DNA from: Leisingera aquaemixtae
GTDB lineage: Bacteria; Pseudomonadota; Alphaproteobacteria; Rhodobacterales; Rhodobacteraceae
DNA: 64,000 nucleotides
Direction of reading: 5' to 3'
Assembly: GCF_001458395.1 (NCBI RefSeq)
Contig: NZ_CYSR01000030.1
Coordinates: forward strand, 372,001 to 436,000
Part shown: piece by piece, positions 26,627 to 34,487 of the stretch
How the letters are laid out: each line of letters begins with the position of its first letter
How positions within the stretch are numbered: position 1 is the first letter of the stretch
The notes under the pieces: model-generated
Database searches by the model: none
The model's input: the letters and a program-made list of their open reading frames with translations, nothing else
Told to the model about the DNA's origin: nothing
Position numbers and translations under genes: made by a program

Positions 26627-27163
26627 ATGTTCGAAAACGACTTCCCATTGCTGAGCACGGCCAGCCTCTCGGCCCTGATCCTGCACACCGCACGGTCCGG
26701 CCCGGTGACGCTGGACCGCTGCGAACAGGCGCTGGACGCCCTGTTCCGCCAGGCCAACGAGACCCCCGGCCTGCCCCCCGAAGACCTGCGCGAACGGCTG
26801 GCCGCCCGCCTGTCGGAGCTGGAGATCGCAGGCATCCTGGTCCCGGGCGAGCCGCTGCCGGGGGAGGATCCCAGCTGGCGGCTGACCAGCCGCGGCCATC
26901 AGGCGCTCATGCGGCATCCCGAAGGGCTTGATCAGACCGACCTCGCCCAATACCCCGAGTTCGCCGCCCACCTGCGCGCAACCGCCCATAAGCCCTGCGG
27001 CATGGACCCGCGCGCGCAAAGCTATGACGAGGGTTTCCGCGCCGGCATGGACGGCCAGCCCTTCACCGGCAATCCCTATGCCTTCGACACCGCCGACCAC
27101 CAGGCCTGGGAAAGCGGCTGGACCGAAGCGCAGGAGGAACGGCAGAAAAGCCAGCCGGGCTGA
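26627..27163 (+). CDS. Hypothetical protein with RMF/CrpP-like C-terminal motif
   Basis: The 178-residue protein begins with a helical, winged-helix-like region (about 1-110; LTSRGHQALMRHPEGL resembles a wing). It ends with SYDEGFRAGMDG, then NPYAFDTADHQAWESGW at about 131-165. That second pattern resembles ribosome modulation factor and CrpP-like short domains, in which a YxxGxxA helix is followed by NPY...W. No function can be assigned; RMF itself dimerises ribosomes in stationary phase. It is probably soluble and is transcribed in the same direction as its neighbours with gaps of 90 and 220 bases. Confidence 0.6.
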   Translation: MFENDFPLLSTASLSALILHTARSGPVTLDRCEQALDALFRQANETPGLPPEDLRERLAARLSELEIAGILVPGEPLPGEDPSWRLTSRGHQALMRHPEGLDQTDLAQYPEFAAHLRATAHKPCGMDPRAQSYDEGFRAGMDGQPFTGNPYAFDTADHQAWESGWTEAQEERQKSQPG

Positions 27164-27387
27164 CCGGCCCCCCTTCTGCCCGGCACGTCCGCCGGCCGGG
27201 CCGGGGCATACCCCCGCAAACTCGGCAGATTTCCGCCTATCTGCCCGCCCTGCCGGCACGATCCGGGCCCGATGGGTCAACAGGCTTGCCCAATCGGCCC
27301 GCCCTGTCTATTCACTTCGCCCAAGGCACCGGATCCGCCCTGCGGCACCGGCGCACTTCGGGACAGGGACGGAACAGGGAACGGACT

Positions 27388-28719
27388 TTGCGCACACGGC
27401 TCGCGATCAGAATTCACGCCTTTCTGGAACGCCGCTTCCCCGAGCGGCGGGTGTTCCTCAAATCCGACACCGACACGCGTTTCATCCGGCTGCGGTCGGA
27501 GACCCAGCTGGCCGCGGTGGCCGGCATCACCCTGCTGGTCTCCTGGACCATTGTTGCCACCGCCATCGTGCTAATGGACAGCATCGGCGCCGGCAATTTC
27601 CGCGAGCTGGCCAAACGCGACCAGCAGACCTACCGCGAACGCCTGAATGCAATCTCCGACGAGCGCGACGCCCGCGCCGAGGAAGCCCTGGCGGCGCAGG
27701 AGCGGTTCAACGCCGTGCTGGCCCAGATCTCGATGATGCAATCCGAGCTGCTGGCCTCGGAGACCCGCCGCCGCGAGCTGGAAACCGGCATCGAGGTGAT
27801 CCAGACCACACTGCGCGACACCATGAGCGACCGCGACGGCGCCCGCCGGGCCCTGGCAGAGCTGCAGGAAGAAACCCAGGACGAAAACGCCGCCCCGGCG
27901 GTCATGGCCAGCGCCGTGGAGCAGATGGACATGCTGGCGGGGGCCCTGACCGATACCGCAGCAGAGCGCGACCGGATCATGGCCGATGCCCGGGACGCCG
28001 TCGGCCAGCGCCAGGAGCTGGAACTGGAACTGCAGCTGATGGAAGAACGCAACGGCCAGATCTTCCGCCAGCTGGAAGAGGCGGTCGCGGTGTCGATCAC
28101 CCCGCTGGATAAGATGTTCCGCAGCGCCGGCATGCCGCCCGACCGGATTCTTGAGCAGGTCCGGCGCGGCTACGACGGCCAGGGCGGCCCGCTTGCGCCC
28201 TTGGCGATGTCGACCCGGGGCGAGGAACCCGCCCCGGAAGAGCTGCGCGCCAACAGGATCCTTGCCCGGCTGGATCAGCTGAATCTGTACCGTCTGGCCG
28301 CGGAAAAGGCGCCGTTTGCCACCCCGGTCAATCTGGGCCATGTGCGCCAAAGCTCCGGATTCGGCTACCGCCGCGACCCCAAGACCGGCGGCCGCCGCCT
28401 GCATAAGGGCTTTGATTTTGCAGGCAGCACCGGCACCGACATCTTTGCCACCGCCGACGGCGTGGTGACCCACGCGGGCTGGCAATCCGGCTACGGCAAG
28501 CTGGTCACCATCCGCCACGCGTTCGGCATCGAGACAAGATACGCCCATAATTCGAAACTCCGCGTTACGGCCGGCCAAAGGGTCTCGCGCGGGGATCACA
28601 TTGCTGATATGGGTAACACCGGACGGTCCACCGGGACCCACCTCCACTACGAGGTGCGGGTCAACGGGCAACCTGTAAACCCCATGATCTACATCAAGGC
28701 TGCGAGAAATGTTTTCTAA
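27388..28719 (+). CDS. M23 family (LytM) peptidoglycan endopeptidase, membrane anchored
   Basis: The likely start is TTG 27388, seven bases after AGGGA, giving 443 residues. A membrane helix at about 42-64 is followed by a long coiled coil (about 70-225) and a C-terminal M23 domain with HKGFDF (zinc His and Asp) and HLHYEV (HxH) near the end. Such enzymes cut peptide crosslinks in the wall. The gene overlaps the bactofilin gene by 11 bases. M23 peptidase plus bactofilin is the cell-shape pair known from Helicobacter (Csd1 and CcmA) and others, in which the bactofilin positions the enzyme. Confidence 0.9.
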   Translation: MRTRLAIRIHAFLERRFPERRVFLKSDTDTRFIRLRSETQLAAVAGITLLVSWTIVATAIVLMDSIGAGNFRELAKRDQQTYRERLNAISDERDARAEEALAAQERFNAVLAQISMMQSELLASETRRRELETGIEVIQTTLRDTMSDRDGARRALAELQEETQDENAAPAVMASAVEQMDMLAGALTDTAAERDRIMADARDAVGQRQELELELQLMEERNGQIFRQLEEAVAVSITPLDKMFRSAGMPPDRILEQVRRGYDGQGGPLAPLAMSTRGEEPAPEELRANRILARLDQLNLYRLAAEKAPFATPVNLGHVRQSSGFGYRRDPKTGGRRLHKGFDFAGSTGTDIFATADGVVTHAGWQSGYGKLVTIRHAFGIETRYAHNSKLRVTAGQRVSRGDHIADMGNTGRSTGTHLHYEVRVNGQPVNPMIYIKAARNVF

Positions 28720-29248
28720 GAGCAAAATCAACGAGCCCGGGCCGAAGCAGGCCGACGCAACCCCGGCTGCCCCTGCCTCTGCCGCTCCGGCTGCGCCGAC
28801 GCCCAGCGACTACAAGACCAGCGCGCCCAAGGCCAAGCCCGCCGCGTCGCTGCTGAGCTCGGACCTGCACATCACCGGCAACGTCAAGACCACCGGCGAC
28901 ATCCAGGTCGAAGGCACCGTCGAGGGCGACATCCGCGCGCATCTGCTGACCGTCGGCGAGACCGCCACCATCAAGGGTGAGATCACCGCCGATGACGTTG
29001 TCATCAACGGCCGCATCGTCGGCCGCGTGCGCGGCCTCAAGGTGCGCCTGACCTCCACCGCACGGGTCGAAGGCGACATCATCCACAAGACCATCGCGAT
29101 CGAAAGCGGCGCCCATTTCGAAGGCTCCGTGCAGCGCCAGGACGACCCGCTGAACCCGGGCGGCCGCAAATCCGCCCCGGCCGCAGCCCCGGCTGCTCCG
29201 TCGGCAGCCGTTCAAGCCGCGACTGCGGCGCACAAGGCCGAAGGCTGA
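28709..29248 (+). CDS. Bactofilin
   Basis: The 179-residue protein has a central right-handed beta-helix (DUF583) at about 48-145, with the repeating pattern ITGNVKTTGDIQVEGTVEGDI, INGRIVGRVRGLKVRL and ARVEGDIIHKTIAIESGAHFEG. Pro/Ala-rich disordered tails flank it. Bactofilins polymerise without nucleotide and localise wall-modifying enzymes. It overlaps the M23 peptidase gene by 11 bases, so the two are translationally coupled and very likely work together on cell shape. A strong terminator follows. Confidence 0.93.
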   Translation: MFSKSKINEPGPKQADATPAAPASAAPAAPTPSDYKTSAPKAKPAASLLSSDLHITGNVKTTGDIQVEGTVEGDIRAHLLTVGETATIKGEITADDVVINGRIVGRVRGLKVRLTSTARVEGDIIHKTIAIESGAHFEGSVQRQDDPLNPGGRKSAPAAAPAAPSAAVQAATAAHKAEG

Positions 29249-29301
29249 ACTGCCGGTCGGCAGGCTTTCAACACTGCCGGGCCACACAGACACGAAAGCT
29301 G

Positions 29302-29335
29302 CGCCGCAAGCCTCCGCTTGCGGCGTTTCTTTTTT
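29302..29335 (+). terminator. Intrinsic terminator of the M23-bactofilin operon
   Basis: A perfect nine-pair stem CGCCGCAAG/CTTGCGGCG with a six-base loop is followed by TTTCTTTTTT. Confidence 0.9.
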
Positions 29336-29369
29336 GCCTTGCGGGGGAACACTCGTAAAAGCTGCAAAA

Positions 29370-29384
29370 ACGTTACAGTAACGT
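29370..29384. promoter_or_regulatory. Perfect 15-bp palindrome upstream of the RTX gene
   Basis: ACGTTACAGTAACGT is a perfect seven-base inverted repeat around one central base, in a 250-bp AT-richer gap between the bactofilin terminator and the RTX gene. It lies about 120 bases before the start codon and may be an operator. The rest of the gap holds no gene that I can see. Confidence 0.5.
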
Positions 29385-29502
29385 GACGGTAAAGATTTCC
29401 TTGCCTTGAACATTACTCCCCTTCTAGGGCAATAGACCTTTGAATTGAGTTGCCCAACAGGGTTTCAACCAAAGTATTGTCAAGTCCAAGGAGCTGTACC
29501 CA

Positions 29503-30873
29503 ATGGCTACGTTTACCGTGAATGATTCCAGCAACAGCTGGGATGTCGGGGATCTTCAAACCTTCCGGGTCCTCAACCCGACACCGGGGACAGTCAACAG
29601 CAACCTTGTGGAAATCAACGGCACCACATACAGCGGCGCCAGTTTTTCGGCCAGAGTTACAGGCAGTTTCAGTGCATTTGGCACATCCGTCTATGGAACG
29701 ATCACAAGCATCACATTCCAGATCAACGGATCAACAGTCTATACCGCCAGCGGTCTGGACGTGTCCTTCACCAAATATTCCAATAGCTACTCAACTTCCT
29801 CCTTCGAGGAGGAGGCCACAAAGGGCAACGACCTCTTCAGCATCAACTCGACCCGCAGCAGCACCTGGAAGCTGGGGGATGGCAATGACACAATCAATGC
29901 GGGAAGCGGCTGGGACTACATTTACGGTGGCAGCGGAACAGACAGGCTGATTGTCGATGGCGCCTTCTCCAACGCCAGCTTCTCCTCCAGCTTCAGCCGC
30001 ATCATCCTTGACGGACCGGACGGCCGCGACACCCTGAACTCCATTGAGTTTGTCCAATTCAGCGACCGCACTGTCAGCCTGACGGCCGGGACCTCATATG
30101 CCAACACGCTCAATGGAGATAACAGAACGGCAACATCCCACGATGTCCTGCTCGGCGGCAGCGGCAACGATAGCATTAACGGATTCTCCGGACACGACCT
30201 GCTTCTGGGGGAAGACGGCAACGACAAGATTTCCGGCCACAGCGGCAGTGACACGCTGCGCGGCGGAAACGGCAACGACACGCTGCTGGGCGGTCTCGAC
30301 GCCGACAGCCTGTTCGGCAACGGCGGCAACGACAACCTGGCTGGCGGCGACGCGAAGGACACGCTGAGCGGAGAGAGCGGAGACGACACGCTGAATGGCG
30401 ACGGCGGCAATGACGTGCTCAGCGGCCAAAGCGGCAACGACCTCCTCGATGGCGGCCGCGGCAGCGACAAGCTTCTGGGCGGCACTGGCATCGACACATT
30501 GAAGGGCGGCAACGGCGCCGACACCCTGGCCGGCGGCGGCGGCGATGACACCCTGTCCGGCGGCACCGGCGGCGACCGCCTCAGCGGCGGCAGCGGGCGC
30601 GATGTGCTGCTGGGCCAGAAAGGCGACGACCTGCTGACCGGCGGCGGCCGCGCCGACACCTTTGTGTTCCACAAGGGCCACGGCAACGACACCATCACCG
30701 ACTTCACCGCAGGCCAGGATCACATCCAGATCGGCCGCGGCGCCTCCCGCCTGGGCCAGCTGGATTTTGAGACACAGGGGGACGATGTGCTGGTCTCTTT
30801 CGCCGATGTGACCATCCTGGTGGAGGACATCAGCCTGGCGCAACTGCAGGACGCGGACAACTTCCTGTTCTGA
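29503..30873 (+). CDS. RTX calcium-binding protein, probably type I secreted
   Basis: The 456-residue acidic protein has a beta-rich N-terminal part (1-105), a first small repeat block near residue 123 (LGDGNDTINAGSG) and a long run of hemolysin-type repeats at about 218-385, pattern GGxGxDxLxG. These bind Ca2+ outside the cell and fold the protein after secretion. The C-terminus (DITDFTAGQDHIQIG, then LAQLQDADNFLF) resembles type I secretion signals. No ABC exporter lies nearby, so it must use one elsewhere. No enzymatic domain is recognised; adhesin or biofilm matrix roles are possible. The start follows AAGGAG. Confidence 0.87.
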   Translation: MATFTVNDSSNSWDVGDLQTFRVLNPTPGTVNSNLVEINGTTYSGASFSARVTGSFSAFGTSVYGTITSITFQINGSTVYTASGLDVSFTKYSNSYSTSSFEEEATKGNDLFSINSTRSSTWKLGDGNDTINAGSGWDYIYGGSGTDRLIVDGAFSNASFSSSFSRIILDGPDGRDTLNSIEFVQFSDRTVSLTAGTSYANTLNGDNRTATSHDVLLGGSGNDSINGFSGHDLLLGEDGNDKISGHSGSDTLRGGNGNDTLLGGLDADSLFGNGGNDNLAGGDAKDTLSGESGDDTLNGDGGNDVLSGQSGNDLLDGGRGSDKLLGGTGIDTLKGGNGADTLAGGGGDDTLSGGTGGDRLSGGSGRDVLLGQKGDDLLTGGGRADTFVFHKGHGNDTITDFTAGQDHIQIGRGASRLGQLDFETQGDDVLVSFADVTILVEDISLAQLQDADNFLF

Positions 30874-30898
30874 TCTGCCGGTCCGCCGGAGGTAACAA

Positions 30899-30925
30899 GG
30901 CGCGCCCTCCACGGCGCGCCTTTTG
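30899..30925. terminator. Bidirectional terminator between RTX and DUF3179 genes
   Basis: Two GGCGCGCC blocks (self-complementary) flank a six-base loop, with AAGG before and TTTTGT after. The two genes converge on it. Confidence 0.85.
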
Positions 30926-31888
30926 TCATTTCAGCATCCACGTGCCGTCCGGCCAGAAGGCATGGAAGGCAAAGGCGAACATCACGTCATGCGCTACATC
31001 GCGCCCCTGCCTGTCGCGCACCCGGACAGAGCCGATGTCGCGCCCCTTGGCGATGGTCCCCGCATCCAGCGCCGAGGCCTGGCCGGCCTGCCAGCTCAGC
31101 ACCACGCCGGCCTCGCGGATCTCGCCTTCGCGTGCCAGGCGCGCCAGCGGCCAGGCCTGGCTGCCGACCCGCACCACCCGCTCCATCGGCGCCAGCCCAT
31201 GCGGCGGCGGGGTGCCGTCATACAGGAACGGCCAGTCCGACCTGTCGTAGTTCACATAAGGGTTCTGCCCGTAACGCCGGTTCCAGCCCGGTTGCGCCAT
31301 CACCAGCCCGTCCGGGTTGCGGGCGGTGAACTCCTGCCAGCTTTCCACCCAGCCGGGCAGCGTCTTCAGCCGGGTGCCGGTCATCCGCCCGACGATGCCG
31401 GTGCCGGTCGCCTGCTGCCACCAGCTTTGGGTTTCGCGGTCATACATCACCAGATCTGAATGGCGCAGCTTGCCAGTGACCCCAAAGCGTAGCACCCCGG
31501 CACCGGTGCGCCGGTCGAATGTCACCGCCGAATTGCACAGCGGGCAATAGGTCACCGCCACCGGCACCCCTGCCACCACATCGTTCACGATCTCATGCCA
31601 GGTCAGATAGCGCAGCGGATAAGCCCGCGGCGTGGCGCCCTCCAGCTCCAGCGTGATCACCGGCTCGCGCGGCTTGATCCTCCGGTCCTTTGCGGCCTGC
31701 ACGAACCGCGGCGCATCCAGTGCCGGGATGCCATCCTTGGGCACCCCGCCGGAGCGGATCTCTTGCCAGTCCGCAACCAGCGACCGGCTGAAGTCGGTCT
31801 TCGGCCATTCCCTCTGCCAGACCTGCGGATCGGCTGCTGCAGTCAATGGCAACAGCAGCCCCAAACACAACAACAACCCCCTCAGCAT
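30926..31888 (-). CDS. DUF3179 domain protein, exported
   Basis: The start ATG 31888 follows GGGAGGTG and yields 320 residues with a signal peptide (MLRGLLLCLGLLLPLTAAA). The DUF3179 core is clear: ALDAPRFVQA, RAYPLRYLTWHEIVND, then VTYCPLCNSAVTFDR with the CxxC pair, and later NPYVNYD. The family is periplasmic or extracellular and has no established reaction; the CxxC may bind a metal or be redox active. The gene is convergent with the RTX gene and upstream of nothing on its own strand, so it is probably monocistronic. Confidence 0.88.
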   Translation of the reverse strand: MLRGLLLCLGLLLPLTAAADPQVWQREWPKTDFSRSLVADWQEIRSGGVPKDGIPALDAPRFVQAAKDRRIKPREPVITLELEGATPRAYPLRYLTWHEIVNDVVAGVPVAVTYCPLCNSAVTFDRRTGAGVLRFGVTGKLRHSDLVMYDRETQSWWQQATGTGIVGRMTGTRLKTLPGWVESWQEFTARNPDGLVMAQPGWNRRYGQNPYVNYDRSDWPFLYDGTPPPHGLAPMERVVRVGSQAWPLARLAREGEIREAGVVLSWQAGQASALDAGTIAKGRDIGSVRVRDRQGRDVAHDVMFAFAFHAFWPDGTWMLK

Positions 31889-31985
31889 GACCAGCACCTC
31901 CCGGTGCCAGTAAACGGCGGCAAAGCGGCGCGGAACAGGGGCGGGCACGGGCTTGTGACCGGCTGTCATCACCCCGCACAAGCAA

Positions 31986-32016
31986 AGGCCCGCCCCCGGA
32001 GTGCCGGGCGCGGGCC
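31986..32016 (-). terminator. Terminator downstream of the cyclophilin pair
   Basis: On the minus strand a GC-rich hairpin (GGCCCGC...CCGG / CCGG...GCGGGCC) is followed by TTTGCT, about 30 bases after the stop of the periplasmic cyclophilin gene. Confidence 0.65.
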
Positions 32017-32042
32017 ATCTTCTTTCAGAAAGCCAGAAGGCC

Positions 32043-32591
32043 TTATTCGGTCACGCTCACCTTGGCCATGGTGTCAGGCTGGCCGATCACCGCGCCATTG
32101 GGGCCGGCGCCGCGCTTGATCGCATCGACCACATCCATGCCCTCGGTCACCTTGCCGACAACCGTGTACTGGCCGTCCAGGAACGGGCCCGGGGCAAACA
32201 TGATGAAGAACTGCGAATTGGCGCTGTCCGGGCTCTGCGACCGGGCCATGCCGACGACGCCGCGGTCATAGGTGATGTCGGAGAACTCAGCCGCCAGATC
32301 CGGGCGGTCAGAGCCGCCCTGCCCGGCCCGGCGCATGTCGCCGCCGGCCTTGCCGAACTCAACATCGCCGGTCTGCGCCATGAAGCCTTCGATCACGCGG
32401 TGGAACACCACGCCGTCATACTGGCCCGCTTCGGCCAGCGCGGTGATCTGCTCCACATGCTTGGGCGCCACGTCCTCAAAGAGGTCGATCTTGATGGTGC
32501 CGTTGGCTTCGCCCGCGACCTGGATTTCCAGACCAGAAGCAAAGGCAGGCCCTGCCGCCAGCAGGGCCACCAGCGAAAGCGCCTTATGCAT
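32043..32591 (-). CDS. Periplasmic cyclophilin-type peptidyl-prolyl isomerase
   Basis: The 182-residue protein has a signal peptide (MHKALSLVALLAAGPAFA) and a short bacterial cyclophilin domain: GVVFHRVIEGFMAQTGD (catalytic Arg), GVVGMARSQSPDSANSQFFI and GQYTVVGKVTEGMDVV. It should speed prolyl isomerisation during folding of exported proteins. Its first codons overlap the 3' end of the cytoplasmic paralogue by eight bases, so the two are translationally coupled. The tandem pair looks like a duplication in which one copy gained an export signal. Confidence 0.92.
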   Translation of the reverse strand: MHKALSLVALLAAGPAFASGLEIQVAGEANGTIKIDLFEDVAPKHVEQITALAEAGQYDGVVFHRVIEGFMAQTGDVEFGKAGGDMRRAGQGGSDRPDLAAEFSDITYDRGVVGMARSQSPDSANSQFFIMFAPGPFLDGQYTVVGKVTEGMDVVDAIKRGAGPNGAVIGQPDTMAKVSVTE

Positions 32592-33090
32592 CCGCAGCCA
32601 CCTTGACGGAGATCATCCGGTCCGGGTTCGCAGGCGGCTCGCCGCGGGTGATCGCATCCACGTGCTCCATGCCGTCGATGACACGGCCATAAACGGTGTA
32701 CTGACCGTTCAGGAAGTGGTTGTCCTTGAAGTTGATGAAGAACTGCGAGTTTGCGCTGTCCGGGTTGGCCGAACGGGCCGCGCCCAGGGTGCCGCGGTCA
32801 TGCGGCAGCTTGGAAAACTCGGCCGGAACATTCGGCAGGCTGGAGCCGCCGGTGCCCGCCATGCGCAAGTTGAAGCCGTCTTCCATGTCGCCATTGGCCA
32901 CATCACCGGTCTGCGCCATGAAGCCGTCGATCACCCGGTGGAAGCAGACGTTGTCATACTCGCCGGCACGGGCCAGTTCCTTCATCCGCTCGGAATGCTT
33001 CGGCGCCACGTCGGGCAGCAGCTCGATCACCACATTGCCGTCTTTCAGCTCGATGATGATGGTGTTTTCGGGATCTTTGATCTCGGCCAT
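32584..33090 (-). CDS. ppiB: Cytoplasmic cyclophilin-type peptidyl-prolyl isomerase
   Basis: The start is ATG 33090 after AGGAGGG, giving 168 residues without a signal peptide. The cyclophilin core is complete: NVCFHRVIDGFMAQTGD, LGAARSANPDSANSQFFINF and GQYTVYGRVIDGMEHVD. It catalyses cis-trans isomerisation of prolyl bonds in the cytoplasm. It is first in a two-gene operon with the secreted paralogue and divergent from pgk; the 140-bp gap contains both promoters. Confidence 0.93.
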   Translation of the reverse strand: MAEIKDPENTIIIELKDGNVVIELLPDVAPKHSERMKELARAGEYDNVCFHRVIDGFMAQTGDVANGDMEDGFNLRMAGTGGSSLPNVPAEFSKLPHDRGTLGAARSANPDSANSQFFINFKDNHFLNGQYTVYGRVIDGMEHVDAITRGEPPANPDRMISVKVAADA

Positions 33091-33230
33091 GTGGCCCTCC
33101 TGTCGTCGAAATTTGCAACGATAGTTAAGGCCAGCGCCCGGAAATGCCAAGGGAGCATTGACTGATGCGCAAAAACCCCCGAAACAGCCCGCGGATTTGA
33201 CTGCACTTTCACCATAAGGGGTCTCTTGAG

Positions 33231-34421
33231 ATGGGCTGGAAAACACTCGACGACATGGATCTGAACGGCAAGCGCGTGCTGGTGCGTGTGGACATCAACG
33301 TGCCGATCGTCGAAGGCGTGGTGACCGACTCCACCCGCATCCGCCGTATCGCCCCCACCGTGCGCGACATTCTGGCGGCAGGCGGCAAGCCGATCCTGCT
33401 AGCCCACTTCGGCCGCCCCGGCGGCGAGCGCCGCGAGAACCTGTCCCTGAACCAGCTGGTGCCGACGCTGGAGCGCGCCTTTGACACCCGCGTGCTGTTT
33501 GCCGCCGATTGCGTCGGCGCCGGCGCCGAGGCTGCTGCCGATGCGCTGCAGCCGGGCGAAGTGCTGCTGCTGGAAAACACCCGCTTCCACGCCGCGGAAA
33601 CCAAGAACGACCCCGATCTGGCGGCCGGCATGGCGCGGCTGGGCGAGGTTTACTGCAACGACGCCTTCTCCGCCGCTCACCGCGCGCATTCCTCCACCGA
33701 GGCGATCGCCCGCCTGCTGCCCGCCTGCGCGGGCCGCCTGATGCAGGCAGAGCTGCAGGCGCTGGAAAGCGCCCTGGGCAAGCCGAAGCGCCCGGTGACC
33801 GCAGTGGTCGGCGGCGCCAAGGTCTCCACCAAGCTGGAACTCCTGGGCAACCTGATCGAAAAGGTCGACCACCTGGTGATCGGCGGCGGCATGGCCAACA
33901 CCTTCCTGGTGGCCAAGGGCCTGCCGGTCGGCATCTCGCTGGCCGAACGCATCATGAAGGACACCGCAGCCGAAATCCTCGCCAAGGCCGAGGCCGCAGG
34001 CTGCGAGATCATCCTGCCCACCGACATCGTGGTCGCCAAGAAGTTCGAATCCAACGCCCCGCATGAAATCCTGCCCGCCGATCAATGCCCCGAGGACGGC
34101 ATGATCCTGGACGCAGGCACGGAAAGCCTCGCCCGCATCATCGAGGTCTTCTCGAAAAGCAAGACGCTGATCTGGAACGGCCCCCTCGGCGCGTTTGAGC
34201 TGGAACCGTTCGACGCCGCCACCAACGCCGCCGCGCTGAAAGCCGCAGCGATGACCCGCTCCGGCCAGCTGATCTCGGTGGCCGGCGGCGGCGACACCGT
34301 GGCGGCGCTGAATGCCTCCGGTGCGGCGGGCGACTTCACCTACATCTCCACCGCCGGCGGCGCCTTCCTGGAATGGATGGAAGGCAAGACCCTGCCCGGC
34401 GTCGCCGCGCTGGAGCAGTAA
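33231..34421 (+). CDS. pgk: Phosphoglycerate kinase
   Basis: The 396-residue enzyme interconverts 1,3-bisphosphoglycerate plus ADP and 3-phosphoglycerate plus ATP in glycolysis and gluconeogenesis. The N-terminal substrate site is present ([25 protein letters not shown]), the hinge region follows ([22 protein letters not shown]), and the nucleotide domain ends with [31 protein letters not shown]. Length is typical for bacteria. It is monocistronic, with its own terminator, and divergent from the cyclophilin pair. Confidence 0.97.
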   Translation: MGWKTLDDMDLNGKRVLVRVDINVPIVEGVVTDSTRIRRIAPTVRDILAAGGKPILLAHFGRPGGERRENLSLNQLVPTLERAFDTRVLFAADCVGAGAEAAADALQPGEVLLLENTRFHAAETKNDPDLAAGMARLGEVYCNDAFSAAHRAHSSTEAIARLLPACAGRLMQAELQALESALGKPKRPVTAVVGGAKVSTKLELLGNLIEKVDHLVIGGGMANTFLVAKGLPVGISLAERIMKDTAAEILAKAEAAGCEIILPTDIVVAKKFESNAPHEILPADQCPEDGMILDAGTESLARIIEVFSKSKTLIWNGPLGAFELEPFDAATNAAALKAAAMTRSGQLISVAGGGDTVAALNASGAAGDFTYISTAGGAFLEWMEGKTLPGVAALEQ

Positions 34422-34444
34422 ACTCCAAGCTGCAAGAACTCTCC

Positions 34445-34475
34445 GGCCCAGCTGCAAAGCTGGGCCTTTGTCTTG
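34445..34475 (+). terminator. Terminator of pgk
   Basis: GGCCCAGC and GCTGGGCC form a perfect eight-pair stem with a six-base loop, followed by TTTGTCTT. It lies close to the end of the convergent gene at 34488. Confidence 0.85.
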
Positions 34476-34487
34476 TCCAGGGTGGAC

